A DNA stretch of 64,000 bases from Brevipalpus yothersi (taxonomy: Eukaryota; Arthropoda; Arachnida; Trombidiformes; Tenuipalpidae). Shown in pieces: positions 37,133 to 47,592 of the stretch. The stretch covers positions 134,704-198,703 of the forward strand of contig QZCP01000017.1 of assembly GCA_003956705.1 (NCBI GenBank), read 5' to 3'. Every line of letters starts with the position of its first letter. Position 1 is the stretch's first letter. The notes under the pieces were generated by a model that saw only the letters and a list, made by a program, of their open reading frames with translations, did no database searches and had not been told where the DNA came from. Position numbers and translations under genes: made by a program.

Positions 37133-37708
37133 ATGGATCAAACAAGTGTGAAAGAAATGACCAAAGTATTGAAAGAGTATATCAATACATGTCCCAAAAT
37201 CACTTTCCGACAGCTTGCTCAACGATTTCGGGCATTTTCAGTGAGCACATCACGATTAGAATGGGATAAAAATTTTGTAAATATTTGGCTGAAGGTTCGA
37301 GAAGAATTGAAAAAAGAGAAAAAAGAGATCAAGCTTGGAGACCAGAAGAAGGCTATTCACCATGTAATTCGAAAACATTTAGATGATACACCTTATTCAG
37401 ATTTGCCATATCACAAGAATGAAGTTCTCATCTTAGATGAGCTCACAAGAAATTATGGTCCTAATGAGAAGGTGTACCGGGAAGTTATTCTAAGTGATTA
37501 TATCAACATCAGTTGTCTGGAATCTGGACGAGATCTTGAGGAATATCAAATCAAAGAGCTGATGGCCGATATTCTAAAGCAAACATCCTATACTATGGCT
37601 GTGGAAATTGCTTTGTCGGAAAGATTCACAGAATGGTTCTCATTTCCGCCTGAACGATTTGATGAGCTGTTGAAGCCTGTTCGAAAAACATTTTTATGCA
37701 AGGATTAA
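37133..37708 (+). CDS. Intronless uncharacterised protein, 191 aa
   Basis: Continuous frame from ATG 37133 to stop 37706-37708. I do not recognise a family. The protein is soluble (no signal peptide or membrane helix), mostly helical by composition, rich in Lys and Glu, with a basic segment KVREELKKEKKEIKLGDQKK at about 60-80 and two Trp-centred stretches (RLEWDKNFVNIWL and FTEWFSFPPERFDELL). Composition is normal rather than repeat-driven, unlike the spurious frames around it, which argues that it is expressed. A candidate AATAAA lies at 37878-37883. It could be a retrocopy, a lineage-specific gene or a divergent member of a known helical family. Confidence 0.6.
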   Translation: MDQTSVKEMTKVLKEYINTCPKITFRQLAQRFRAFSVSTSRLEWDKNFVNIWLKVREELKKEKKEIKLGDQKKAIHHVIRKHLDDTPYSDLPYHKNEVLILDELTRNYGPNEKVYREVILSDYINISCLESGRDLEEYQIKELMADILKQTSYTMAVEIALSERFTEWFSFPPERFDELLKPVRKTFLCKD

Positions 37709-39547
37709 AAATTTTGAACCTCATAAAATCGTATCGAGCTGAAGATGAGGTTTTCTGAGATCGATCAATTATGAATTGAAGAGTAAAAGGTATAGCATCA
37801 TTCTCATTACACAGAAAACATTGTACGATCTACTTTCACCGAATGATTTTATTGCCCTCAGGCAAATTGAATTGAACAATAAATAATGAGTAGCCATCGG
37901 TCGAATCTGATTAAGCAAAATAGAGAGAATGCACGTGTATTGACAATTTGAATAGAACTCATTTAGTACATTCGACCCTCGAGCTTCAAACAATTTACTT
38001 CTAAGTTGTAAGACTCATTATGGATGATTCTGCAAACTTATATCTACACTCAATGATATGTTCATATTTGTGCCCACTAATTTAAATAAAATTTGACCAT
38101 TTTGGACGATTATATCGATTGAGGTTGAACAATATTCTTTCTGAGTATTCTCTGATCTTGCGAATTTTCAGCTCTCCAAGAAGATGACTGAGTACTCATG
38201 ACCTGAGTTGAATGAATGGATGAAGGAATGTAGGAATCGAAATTCTTGGAATATCATAGCAATCGAAGACTTCTGGCGGCCTCTAGTAAGTCTCTGAAAG
38301 AATGGTTCTTCCTGAGTTTCGAAATGATAGTCCAAAAAATTGGCCCAATTTTGATCTTCATCTCAGTTTCTGAATGTGATGCAGATATTTTGCCCTTTAG
38401 AAATTGAGACATGTCTGGAAAATGAGAGAAAATTGACGAAAAAAAAGAATAAAATAAGAATCGTCGAAGAAAAAGTTCTCTACATAAGAGGCATGCTGAA
38501 ATTGACCACGATCGATTGGATCTTACCGGAGAGCCCATGTCCATAAAAGTGCTCCTTTAGAGAAAAAAAAATTTTCATGAATCAATCGAAAATAAACTTG
38601 GGAAAAATAAAAAAATATGAGAGTTGAATCTAACAAATTCGCTTTATCAGCTAAATTGATGTGAAAAAAGTATATTTACTATCAAGTTTATCTCACCGGA
38701 TGATCATGTCCATGTCCAACTTTTGAGAGGTTCATGTGATACATAATCACTAGCTGATACTGCAGGATTGGTTGATCAAGACAATTTTCTGATAAAGACC
38801 CACATGTCCGATATCTTGTTCGCTACAAAGAATATTTTTCGAATTATTAATAGATATCTGAATGGAATCTCATCTATCGAGGTCAGGAGTGGCTAAATGG
38901 CAGCACATAAGACTGTGATATGCTCGATTTCCAGTCATGATAAGAGAATACTCACTCAGATGTATCTGAGGCAAAATTCATTGTTGACTACTCATCTTAT
39001 GGCCAATACTTTCATAATATTCCATAGCTCAAAGAGTAGCTCTACTAGTAGGCTCTTTGCCTCAGCTCCAATGTTAATAACTAATGTTAAGACGCAGTTG
39101 ATTGAGGAAACAAGCAGATCGATTGGAGACGAAAAGAAACGGCAGCGAAGAGCATAATTTATGCGACATAAATGGTCCTGAAAAAGAAGAAAAGATGGAA
39201 AAAAATATTCGCTAGTTGCTCATGGTCGAATTACTCAAGATGCATTTATTGCGATGAATATCGATAAATACTAACAACACATCTCATCACTAATATCAAT
39301 GAGCAAAGCGATGTCCATCGATCGATGAGTATTTATCAATAAGGATGTGGCATTCACTAATAATCCTCTTATAACTTAAGTCGAGAATTATTCATATTGA
39401 CTTTGATACAAGACTTTGCCATCAAGTATGCAGATTAGACCGAGATTGTAATGCGCTCGAATGAGAAACTGTTGTTAATACTGCCACTATTCTTCTCCAG
39501 CCATTCTCAATCTCGATATCAAATAGAATACTCATAACCGAAGGAGA

Positions 39548-39603
<56 letters not shown>

Positions 39604-39631
39604 CACAAGCGGTAGTTCCGGTGTGTAAGTC
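37709..39631. other. Intergenic sequence with a GA array
   Basis: No gene recognised. It contains a palindrome-rich ATCGATCGAT patch near 39317-39327 and the GA array at 39549-39601 close to the 3' end of the importin-like gene. Confidence 0.5.
39549..39601. repeat. (GA)n microsatellite
   Basis: GA run about 30 bases beyond the probable poly(A) signal of the importin-alpha-like gene. Confidence 0.93.
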
Positions 39632-39637
39632 TTTATT
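39632..39637 (-). terminator. Polyadenylation signal for the importin-alpha-like gene
   Basis: TTTATT on the plus strand (AATAAA on the minus), 51 bases past the stop codon. Confidence 0.55.
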
Positions 39638-39688
39638 TCTCATCATATACAAAAGAAATGAGAACTATGGATTCTGAATATATTGCTC

Positions 39689-41308
39689 CTAGGCCGCACT
39701 TGAATCCATACCAATGTCAAATGAATTCACAATGGAGTTCAGCAAATCGGCATTTGACTGAAAAGCCTCCATGATCACTTTGGTTTGGTCAGGTGCACCA
39801 AACTTGAGGACCATCGAGACTATTTCTCTGGAAATCTGCGGATCATTATATCCATCGACAATGCATTCTCGCAGACCATTAGCGACATCGTCCGTGATCA
39901 CTTTTCGAATTTCTTCCAAGCCACCGTAAACGAAATTCTTGAGAATTTTTAGGGTGAATTCTTGGTTGAACACTAAAGCCTTTCGGAAAAAAGAGGGAAA
40001 ACCTGATGAAATAGCCTCGTATGCTTCATGATGACGATGAAGGGTGAGCTCAGCGAAAATTCCTAAAATTCTCATAGCTGTGGACTCCGAGGCGGTGGGC
40101 ACTGAAGATGCCAACTGACAGTTGATTGTCTTGTGAGACAAAACTGTATTGAAGAAAGGCGATGATGGGTGACTAATGGGATGAATAGCCTCAGCGATCA
40201 GGTATTGGACTGTGCCATCAGCATAGTCCAGTACGGCAGCAAGGCAAGTGAGCAGATCGGCCATTGCTGAAGGTGGACTGTGAGGCATGTTGCTGGTGAT
40301 GAATGCTTCAGAGGTATTTAAAATTAGGCTCAACCAAGAAAAACTGGTAATCAATTTAGTGAAGCTTTTGTCATCAGAAAATGGAGGTATTGAGGTGAGT
40401 CCTGAGATATCAAGGGTGGTCGAAAAAGTGTCCTCTGTATTGGGCGATGCGTTGCAAGACGATGGTGGAGTAAGCGGAATCACGTGTGCATCCTCAATCT
40501 TTTTCAATAAATTGTGTCCTTGAATTAGGAGTAATTGAAAAGGATTCAAATTTTGATTTGATAGGATATCAAAAACAAATCGCGGAAAAAGTGATATCAT
40601 ATTGCCCAGATAATAGAGCGTTTCGCTCACCAAATCGCATTCAACAGGATTATTGATATCTGCTGTAGCTGCACATTGGACGAAAAAAATCATCAAATGT
40701 GATTCTTTTTCACTTGGCTCATCTGTTGGCTGATTAGAGAAGGATCGAATGAGAGCCATCAGCTTCATTATGGTGACAACAATAGATGGATGAGTTGAAT
40801 TAAAATGCTCCACAATCGAATGTAGAACCTCGATCAAATGAGGAGACCAAATGCCTTCCAACAGATAATGGTTCGATTGGCCCCATCGAAAATGAGTACC
40901 ACACTCAGGTTTGGAGATCAAATTACCACACGTTTCTCCATTATGAAGTAAATTGAGGCATTTAATTAGTTCGTGAAGAATTTCATCAACTTGTTCACCG
41001 GTTATGCTTTGCAAATTGAATTTTTGCTGAGCATCTTTCACATCGACACTGCAATGTGATGAGAAATTATTCATGAACTGTTCACCCGTATTGATAGTGA
41101 GTGCAGCAAGTCCATCGATGAGGAAATCTTTGCGAACAGTGGTCCAATCATTGCACATCACTGTCCAATCGACGTTCCTCAGATCATCGATAGCCTGAGT
41201 TCGATTTTGTTTCCAGGCCTCTTGCTTTTTTCGCCTCGATGAATCCACAACATCGCTGTTTCGGGAACAGCGGCGAGCTTTCACTCGATGGCTTGGGAAT
41301 TTGTCCAT
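39689..41308 (-). CDS. Divergent importin-alpha-like armadillo protein
   Basis: 539 aa, single exon, ATG at 41308 (an open upstream extension begins with GTG and is His-rich, so was excluded). Seen: a basic N-terminus at about 8-42 (KARRCSR ... SSRRKKQEAWKQNRTQ), resembling an importin-beta-binding segment, followed by about 480 residues of leucine-rich helices compatible with armadillo/HEAT repeats. The last ones are clearest (FTLKILKNFVYGGLEEIRKV, then REIVSMVLKFG). The regular Trp/Asn ladder of true importin-alpha, which binds nuclear localisation signals, is not evident, so classic cargo binding is doubtful. TMCO6-like or a lineage-specific importin-alpha derivative are alternatives. Lack of introns in a 1.6 kb CDS suggests origin as a retrocopy. 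Function is not established. Confidence 0.6.
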   Translation of the reverse strand: MDKFPSHRVKARRCSRNSDVVDSSRRKKQEAWKQNRTQAIDDLRNVDWTVMCNDWTTVRKDFLIDGLAALTINTGEQFMNNFSSHCSVDVKDAQQKFNLQSITGEQVDEILHELIKCLNLLHNGETCGNLISKPECGTHFRWGQSNHYLLEGIWSPHLIEVLHSIVEHFNSTHPSIVVTIMKLMALIRSFSNQPTDEPSEKESHLMIFFVQCAATADINNPVECDLVSETLYYLGNMISLFPRFVFDILSNQNLNPFQLLLIQGHNLLKKIEDAHVIPLTPPSSCNASPNTEDTFSTTLDISGLTSIPPFSDDKSFTKLITSFSWLSLILNTSEAFITSNMPHSPPSAMADLLTCLAAVLDYADGTVQYLIAEAIHPISHPSSPFFNTVLSHKTINCQLASSVPTASESTAMRILGIFAELTLHRHHEAYEAISSGFPSFFRKALVFNQEFTLKILKNFVYGGLEEIRKVITDDVANGLRECIVDGYNDPQISREIVSMVLKFGAPDQTKVIMEAFQSNADLLNSIVNSFDIGMDSSAA

Positions 41309-41504
41309 TGTGTGATGATTGTGGTGATGATGGATTAAATTATAATTGTATATCACCAAACACAAACACGCACACACAAAAGGTCTATCAACCACAGGAA
41401 CAGTTTCCGGTTGTGTCCGAAAGTGTTGTCAAAGTCAAACACTTGATATAGGCGATGAATCTGCAGTACGAGCAAGTGGACAAAGAAAAAGATCGATCTG
41501 ATGA

Positions 41505-41520
41505 GGGTGTATATATACAC
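41505..41520 (-). promoter_or_regulatory. TATA-like element upstream of importin-alpha-like gene
   Basis: GTATATATACAC about 200 bases upstream of the start codon. Position is plausible but TATA-like runs are common in this AT-rich DNA. Confidence 0.25.
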
Positions 41521-42106
41521 ACTCGGTCACTGGACAATGTCGAACTGATGATCACAGATCAATTGGACAGAAGGAGGTAGAGACAGATTACTGATCACCG
41601 ATCTCAAGTTGGGATGGTTTTTAAAAAGGAATTTCTTCCGGCCTAGGTATAGAGGAAGAACGAGAGAGAAAGAGAGAGACCGAAGAGGAAGAGGAAAGAG
41701 AAGAGAGATCGCTGTTCCAAAAGAATGGGCGGCAAAAGTTTATGTTGATGATACTAGAGAACTATATACTCTTTCTCACAGGGATCGTATTGAGCACTTG
41801 GTCACACACAACCACAGAAATACACAACCACTGGAACACGAAGACATGGATTTGCCATTTGATTGGTGAAAGTATACGGACAGAGAGTCGAAAAGAATGG
41901 CAATGATGTGTGACTATAAGTCTTATTATTTTAGAGCAGGCCACTAATATGAGGCCTCGAGGGTCTATCTTAAGAAAGGGATATCTAGTTGAAGGAAGAA
42001 AGAGAGATAAAGAAAGAGAATGAGAAAGAGAAGCAATGATTAGCTTAACAAGGGTAAGAGAGGGAGGAGAATATTAGAGATATTGAGATAAGAAAGAGAG
42101 AGAGAG

Positions 42107-42143
<37 letters not shown>

Positions 42144-44863
42144 AAAGTTTGGCAAGGATTTTTGTGTTTGTATGTGAAGAAGATTCTCAATTTTCTCGAT
42201 GGTATTGTACAGTGGCTAAGATATCTACCTAAGCTATGAAGAGAGAGAGAGAGAGAAAGAAAGAGAATCGGCACTAAAAAGCCATATTTAACTATGAAAA
42301 TGGATTACCACAGATATATATCATCAACACAAACACACTAAAAATTCAATGGAACACGATCAAATTCACTTGTACTCTATCTGTTGTTTGATATTTGTTT
42401 CACCTTCTTAGTTTTCCAAGGAATGTTGTTTTTGTCGACAGAATGTGTGAGAAAAGAAGAAAAATTCCGATCGAAAACAGTAAATAAAATGAAAATTGAA
42501 CTCTGATTAACGATGCTTGTGATCAGATAGAGGGGAGAAGAGAGAGAGAGAGAGAAAGAGAGAAGTGATAACCTATGGGATGTGAGTGTGATGGAATTGA
42601 TCGATGTTTTTCACGCTGATTTGAGGAAATTATCATGTGAAATCTACATCTTTTCCGGATTCTGTTTCGCTCATTTGGTGAGAACATTGACGCGGTCAAA
42701 GTCTTATCAAGGAGATTATGGATAAGATGAAAAGAATAAGAGATTATACTTACAGTATTATAAAAATTGATGATTATGATGGCCCATAGATTTATGGATA
42801 GATGGATGGATGAATGAATGATTCCAGAGAGAAAGGAGCAAGAAAGATGGGGTCAAGAGTCTTTTTGTTGAAAAATTTGAAAATAATAAAAATGAATTGA
42901 TTACATAATAAGTGATGTACACTTTGCTAAATTAAACTTTCTTCCTCTGTCTTCACCCTTTCTCACACTCACACACTCTCTTCACATGAATGTAAATGTA
43001 ACCATTTGTCCTCACAAATGGTTAATTAAGACGCACACAAATCAAGCCAATCTTGATCGAATCACAAAACACTGATATTCTTATTGGCTAATCATAAACC
43101 GTTCATGAACCTTTGAGTAATGGACACCTTGAATACACTGACTTTTGCGCTGACTTATATGTATACATGTGAACTTGCAGCAACAATTTCAACTCTAACC
43201 GTTGAAATGAGATCAATTGAAATGAAATCAATTTTGAACATTTAACAGTGTTCATTAATTATTATTTTCTGATCGCAAAAGTAGATCGATAAAGATCATT
43301 CAACTGATCAACTCACTTGCTCAACAACAGAGAAATCAAATTGATTGAGGAATGTTGAGAGGAACATCAAAAACATTGAAAAAAAGTGTGTTTTGATTAG
43401 TTTAAATATTATTTTGATTGATTTTTGGTTCTAATTTTTCTGTTCAAATTCTTTTTCTTAAAGTTTCTGTTTTATTTTCTTTTTTGTTCAATTCAACTTT
43501 TTTTTTCTCGCAAGTGTGTTTATATATATTTATATATTGATGGGAATGAGAATTAATATCTTTTCTCTCTTTTTTATACACTTTTTAAAATTTTTGAATA
43601 AATAATCATTCAGAATATTATTATTATCATCATTATTAAGATGTAGAATCGTATTTATATGTGCTGTGATGTATATATATGTGTGTGTGTTATTTAAGAT
43701 AATGTGTTCATGTGTGTTGATGTTGGTGAAGATTTGATAACTAAATTTCAATTGAATTATTTGTTCTCAGTGTATATATATGTATTCGTTCACACCATTG
43801 TGATACAATTTGACTTTTACCAAATCATCTTGGACATTTCATATCCTCACTCCTCACCATGTTGCTGTTGATCATATCCTCAAGCTGTTTCAAGTACAGT
43901 AAGTGTGTGTATGTGTGTGCAATTTATTTTCCCTTCTCCGTATCAGCATCATGATGAAACATTTCACCAGACAAAGAAAATGTAATATGAGATGAGCCTA
44001 CCATTATGATTGGACGCAATTAAAGGGATGCAAATCATATCAACTAGCAAATTACAGAGAGAGAGAAGAGGAATAAAGACAAGTACATTGACCATACACG
44101 GACACACACACACACACTCATACACCTGCCTTTGGATATGAATTTCATCGTGATAATCATGACAATCATCAGAACACCAAGTATGGTATGATTTGATGAG
44201 TTCAATAAGCTTTGAGAAAGAGAAAAAGCGAGAGAGACATGCCAAACATTAGCCTAACTTTTGATCGAGACGTCTGATTGGGTTTCCATAAATGATGCAA
44301 GTTGATGAAATGATGTTTTGAGCCTAGGATAAAGGTTTTCAATTACTTCCTCTCTCTCTCTCATATATATATATATACCCACAAACAATCTAACCACTGA
44401 TGATTCTATGGACGATTGTGATGGCCTACAAAAAAAACATTTCCATTGAACAAAGTATGTGTGTGCATTCCATCTTATTGGCTGTTGCTCAAGTAACATT
44501 TGAGTAGTCACCCTAATTGAATCAAACATCCGGTACATGTATGTATGTATGTATATAAATTGATATACATTCTATCTTTACCCTTGTCTTTGGTTAAACA
44601 ATCCTTTCTTTTGTCCAATTACATCTAGATCAAATGATTTGTCTCTGTTTTTTGGCGGGAAAGAATTTATCAAGCAATGGTTTGTAAAACATGTGAGATG
44701 AAATGTGTTCGTATGTATGTGAATGCTATGTGTGTAAGTTTGTGTTTGAGTGTGATGAGATGTTTTGTTCATGGCCAGATTGAGGATTAATGATGCATCA
44801 CATGTTTTCGTTTTTTTTTTCTTTTCGAATCTTGACAGTTTCCATGGTTCTTCTTCCTTATTT
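41521..44863. other. Intergenic sequence, purine-rich
   Basis: Many GA/GAAA patches (41655-41700, 42090-42145, 42240-42265, 42535-42565), and GATG/GAAT tandem patches near 42795. No gene recognised. Confidence 0.5.
43000..43023. repeat. Perfect inverted repeat, 9-base arms
   Basis: AACCATTTG, six-base spacer, CAAATGGTT. Contains two CATTTG-type E-box-like cores. Could be a protein site or a hairpin; no role is known. Confidence 0.6.
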
Positions 44864-46945
44864 CTATGGAGCCAATTCTTTCAATTCGTAATCCGAAAAA
44901 TCAATCTCAGAAAGATTTCCATCGGAGATGCGAACAAAATGGGATTCAGGATCAACAGTGGTCTTGGTGCTTGTCGCGATTGTGCCTAATGTCACTTGTC
45001 TTTCAGCAGCAGTTTTCTTACGATAACAAATGACACATAATTTTCTCTTCAATTCACGCTTGAATCGTGGATTTGCGAGTCCATACAAATATGGATTAAT
45101 CACACTGGATAGTTTGGCAAACAAAGCTGGTATCATCGAAGAGGTTGGAGTGATGTAACGTTTATCGAATAGCCCTAGTAAAGCAACTACAGCGTATGGT
45201 GTCCATGATATAAGCCATAAGGCTATCAAACTGAGAACCACTTTCACCAATCTCATCTCCATTTTAGGTCCATTCCGGCTGTATTTACCTCGCTTGGAGG
45301 CTCGATAAAGGCTACTACCTTTATCATTGTTAAGAGCATTTTGAGTTCGCTTAAAGGCATTTTCATTTCGCCGAACTGCACATATAATGCCAACATAAGA
45401 TACTATGATCAAGATCAGAGGCACCACCCATGCAGCAGTAAAAAAAGTCAAAATAAATAGTCTAGATGCCAGGTCATCTGACAAATAATCAAAGGAACAA
45501 CTGGTCAAATATCCTTCCGGTACGTAACGATTGAACAAGTGGAACACCGGGGGTGTTGAAAATATGAAAGAATAAATCCATATGAGAATTGATATAATTA
45601 ATGCTCGCCTCATACTCAGTCTACTGTGAGGATTCAATGGACGTGATATTGAATTGAGTCTTTCTATGGCCATCATGGCTATTGTCATAATCGCAGAAGT
45701 GCCTGAGAGGCCACCAAAAAATCCATATATTTGGCATCCTGAATGATTCGTCAGCCAAGAAAAAAATGGAAAAGAAAAATTGTGAATCAGACTAAGCAAC
45801 CTTAACATCTGGCAAAGATTTGAGCTCTTCCCAAAGACAATTTCGCAATTTCATGTAGTAAGTTCATTCTTGTTTCTATCACAAAGTTTCCGAGTCATTC
45901 GCTTCTTATCTGGATGATAGTGGACATCATCCATTGGTCATATTTTCACGAGTGTCTTTCTTAATCAATTCTCTCAAAGGAACCAAAACCGCTATCTTTG
46001 ACCTTTACCGTTGATAATCTCCAGCTTCCAAGACCTATTTCTTAGAATTGTGAACAATCTATGGTTGGAAACTACTTTCCCTTCAAATCCATAGACCTTA
46101 TTGGTGTATGCTTGATCACTCATGAATCACTACAGAATAGGATTGAGAACAAAAACCTGTTCCACTATACCAATTTTTTCTTCATGTTCACAAAATATCA
46201 ACCTTGAGCAACAGTCAGTTGGCTAGAAATATCGGCTGTTTACATTTTTCTGGAGAAAGTATTTCGAGCACACATACACGAGCATATACACACGAGTGGA
46301 TTCTTATTCTTTTTTGGTACATGGAAGAATATCTTTCTCAAGAATCCAACTTACATTTGTTTTCGCTTGCTTCACAAAGGCTCAACTCAAGATCAACTCT
46401 CACTCTGCTTCCCCTGATTCATGCAAATTTTGTGGCTCAAAGATTATATAATTCATATCTTCCAGCATTTTAACATGGATCTCATCTTTTTTCCACAGGT
46501 TATGTGGCTCATTGTTCCTTCAAATGCATATGTTCTCTTACATCCAAGAAACGTGTGAGTGTTGGAAAATGATAAGTTTCATCTTACCCAATTCTCCCAT
46601 GGCTGGTCCGCATTTGAAACTATTATAAATGAATACAGGCATTTTTAGATTCTGAATAAAATCTGAAAGTGCTAAATTAACGACCAAAATATTTGAAGGG
46701 GTCCGAAGATTGCGGCATCTGTGAATCAAAGAGTAGCGATATCTTAGAAAAACTCAAGAAACTTGAGCTTGATCAAGTTTTATCGAGTCAAATTTTAGAA
46801 AAAAAATTTCCGTTCTTATATAACTTCGTTTGCTTTCTGTTAGTGAGTACTCTCAAATTAATCGTCATGCCGCATACGCAGGAAATATGGCTGATTATTG
46901 ATTTCACTTCTCATTTTCACATACTCTGAGTGAAATATTTATCTC

Positions 46946-46976
<31 letters not shown>

Positions 46977-47592
46977 CTCTCTTCAAATTGACCAGCCTCA
47001 TTTGGGTTTCAAGCTGTTCTCATGCCTCATTTTCTCGTTGTAGGTTTCATCACCTTCATGAAAGCTTGTCTTCATTCGATTGTTTTGATTGATTGGCGGT
47101 CATTCACTACCATCGTATGAACCATTAAGTCCCTATGCACTCTTCCTCAAAACTATGGTAAGAAACCAAATCTAACGCCCAACATTCCAGCATCTAACAT
47201 CCTGGAAAATGTCTTAACTGATGCTCAAAATTTTTTTCCATCAAAGAAAATAGCATTTCACTGGATGTGATTGTCTACACAAAGAATTTTTCCGCAATAA
47301 CAAAATGGTCAACTTACCGATAAAAGAGCCATATAATTGCCAAGTTACCAAATAAGGCTGGAAATAGTATGACAAGATATGTTATTCCGAGGATATAGTG
47401 TTGATATTCTTCAGGTGGCTCATGGTCCAACCAAAGTTCTGGAATGTATCCTTTCAAATTGACATCCACAATATCGCGCCATTTTTTACCGCTCGCTGGA
47501 TACGCAACGGTATGAGGATCATGATACGAGGAAGACTCATTGTAGTAAGTCTCAAGCGTAATTAATGTAACATTTTCCATAATATTAACCAT
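44864..47592 (-). CDS. Opsin (r-type, arthropod)
   Basis: Exons 47592-47318, 46718-46588, 45738-44864, joined in phase, 426 aa. Opsins are retinal-binding GPCRs of the cell surface. Seen: glycosylation sites NVT and NES in the N-terminus; TM1 about 70-90; the RTPSNILVVNLALSDF block of TM1-TM2; Cys137 and Cys216 for the extracellular disulfide; the YVPEGYLTSCSFDYL loop with Glu210 at the counterion position; the retinal Schiff-base Lys344 in SMIPALFAK; and NPYLY (350 on). The DRY motif reads Glu161-Arg-Leu instead. Third-loop and TM6 composition (KVVLSLIALWLISWTPYAV) is r-opsin-like, suggesting Gq coupling. It may belong with Rh7 or another non-visual branch, which needs a tree. The start was chosen as the first ATG of exon 1; an internal Met at codon 5 is possible. 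Confidence 0.88.

Noticed and set aside
41609..41869. Arg-rich plus-strand frame upstream of the importin-like gene
   Set aside because: GA-rich DNA artefact in a probable promoter region.
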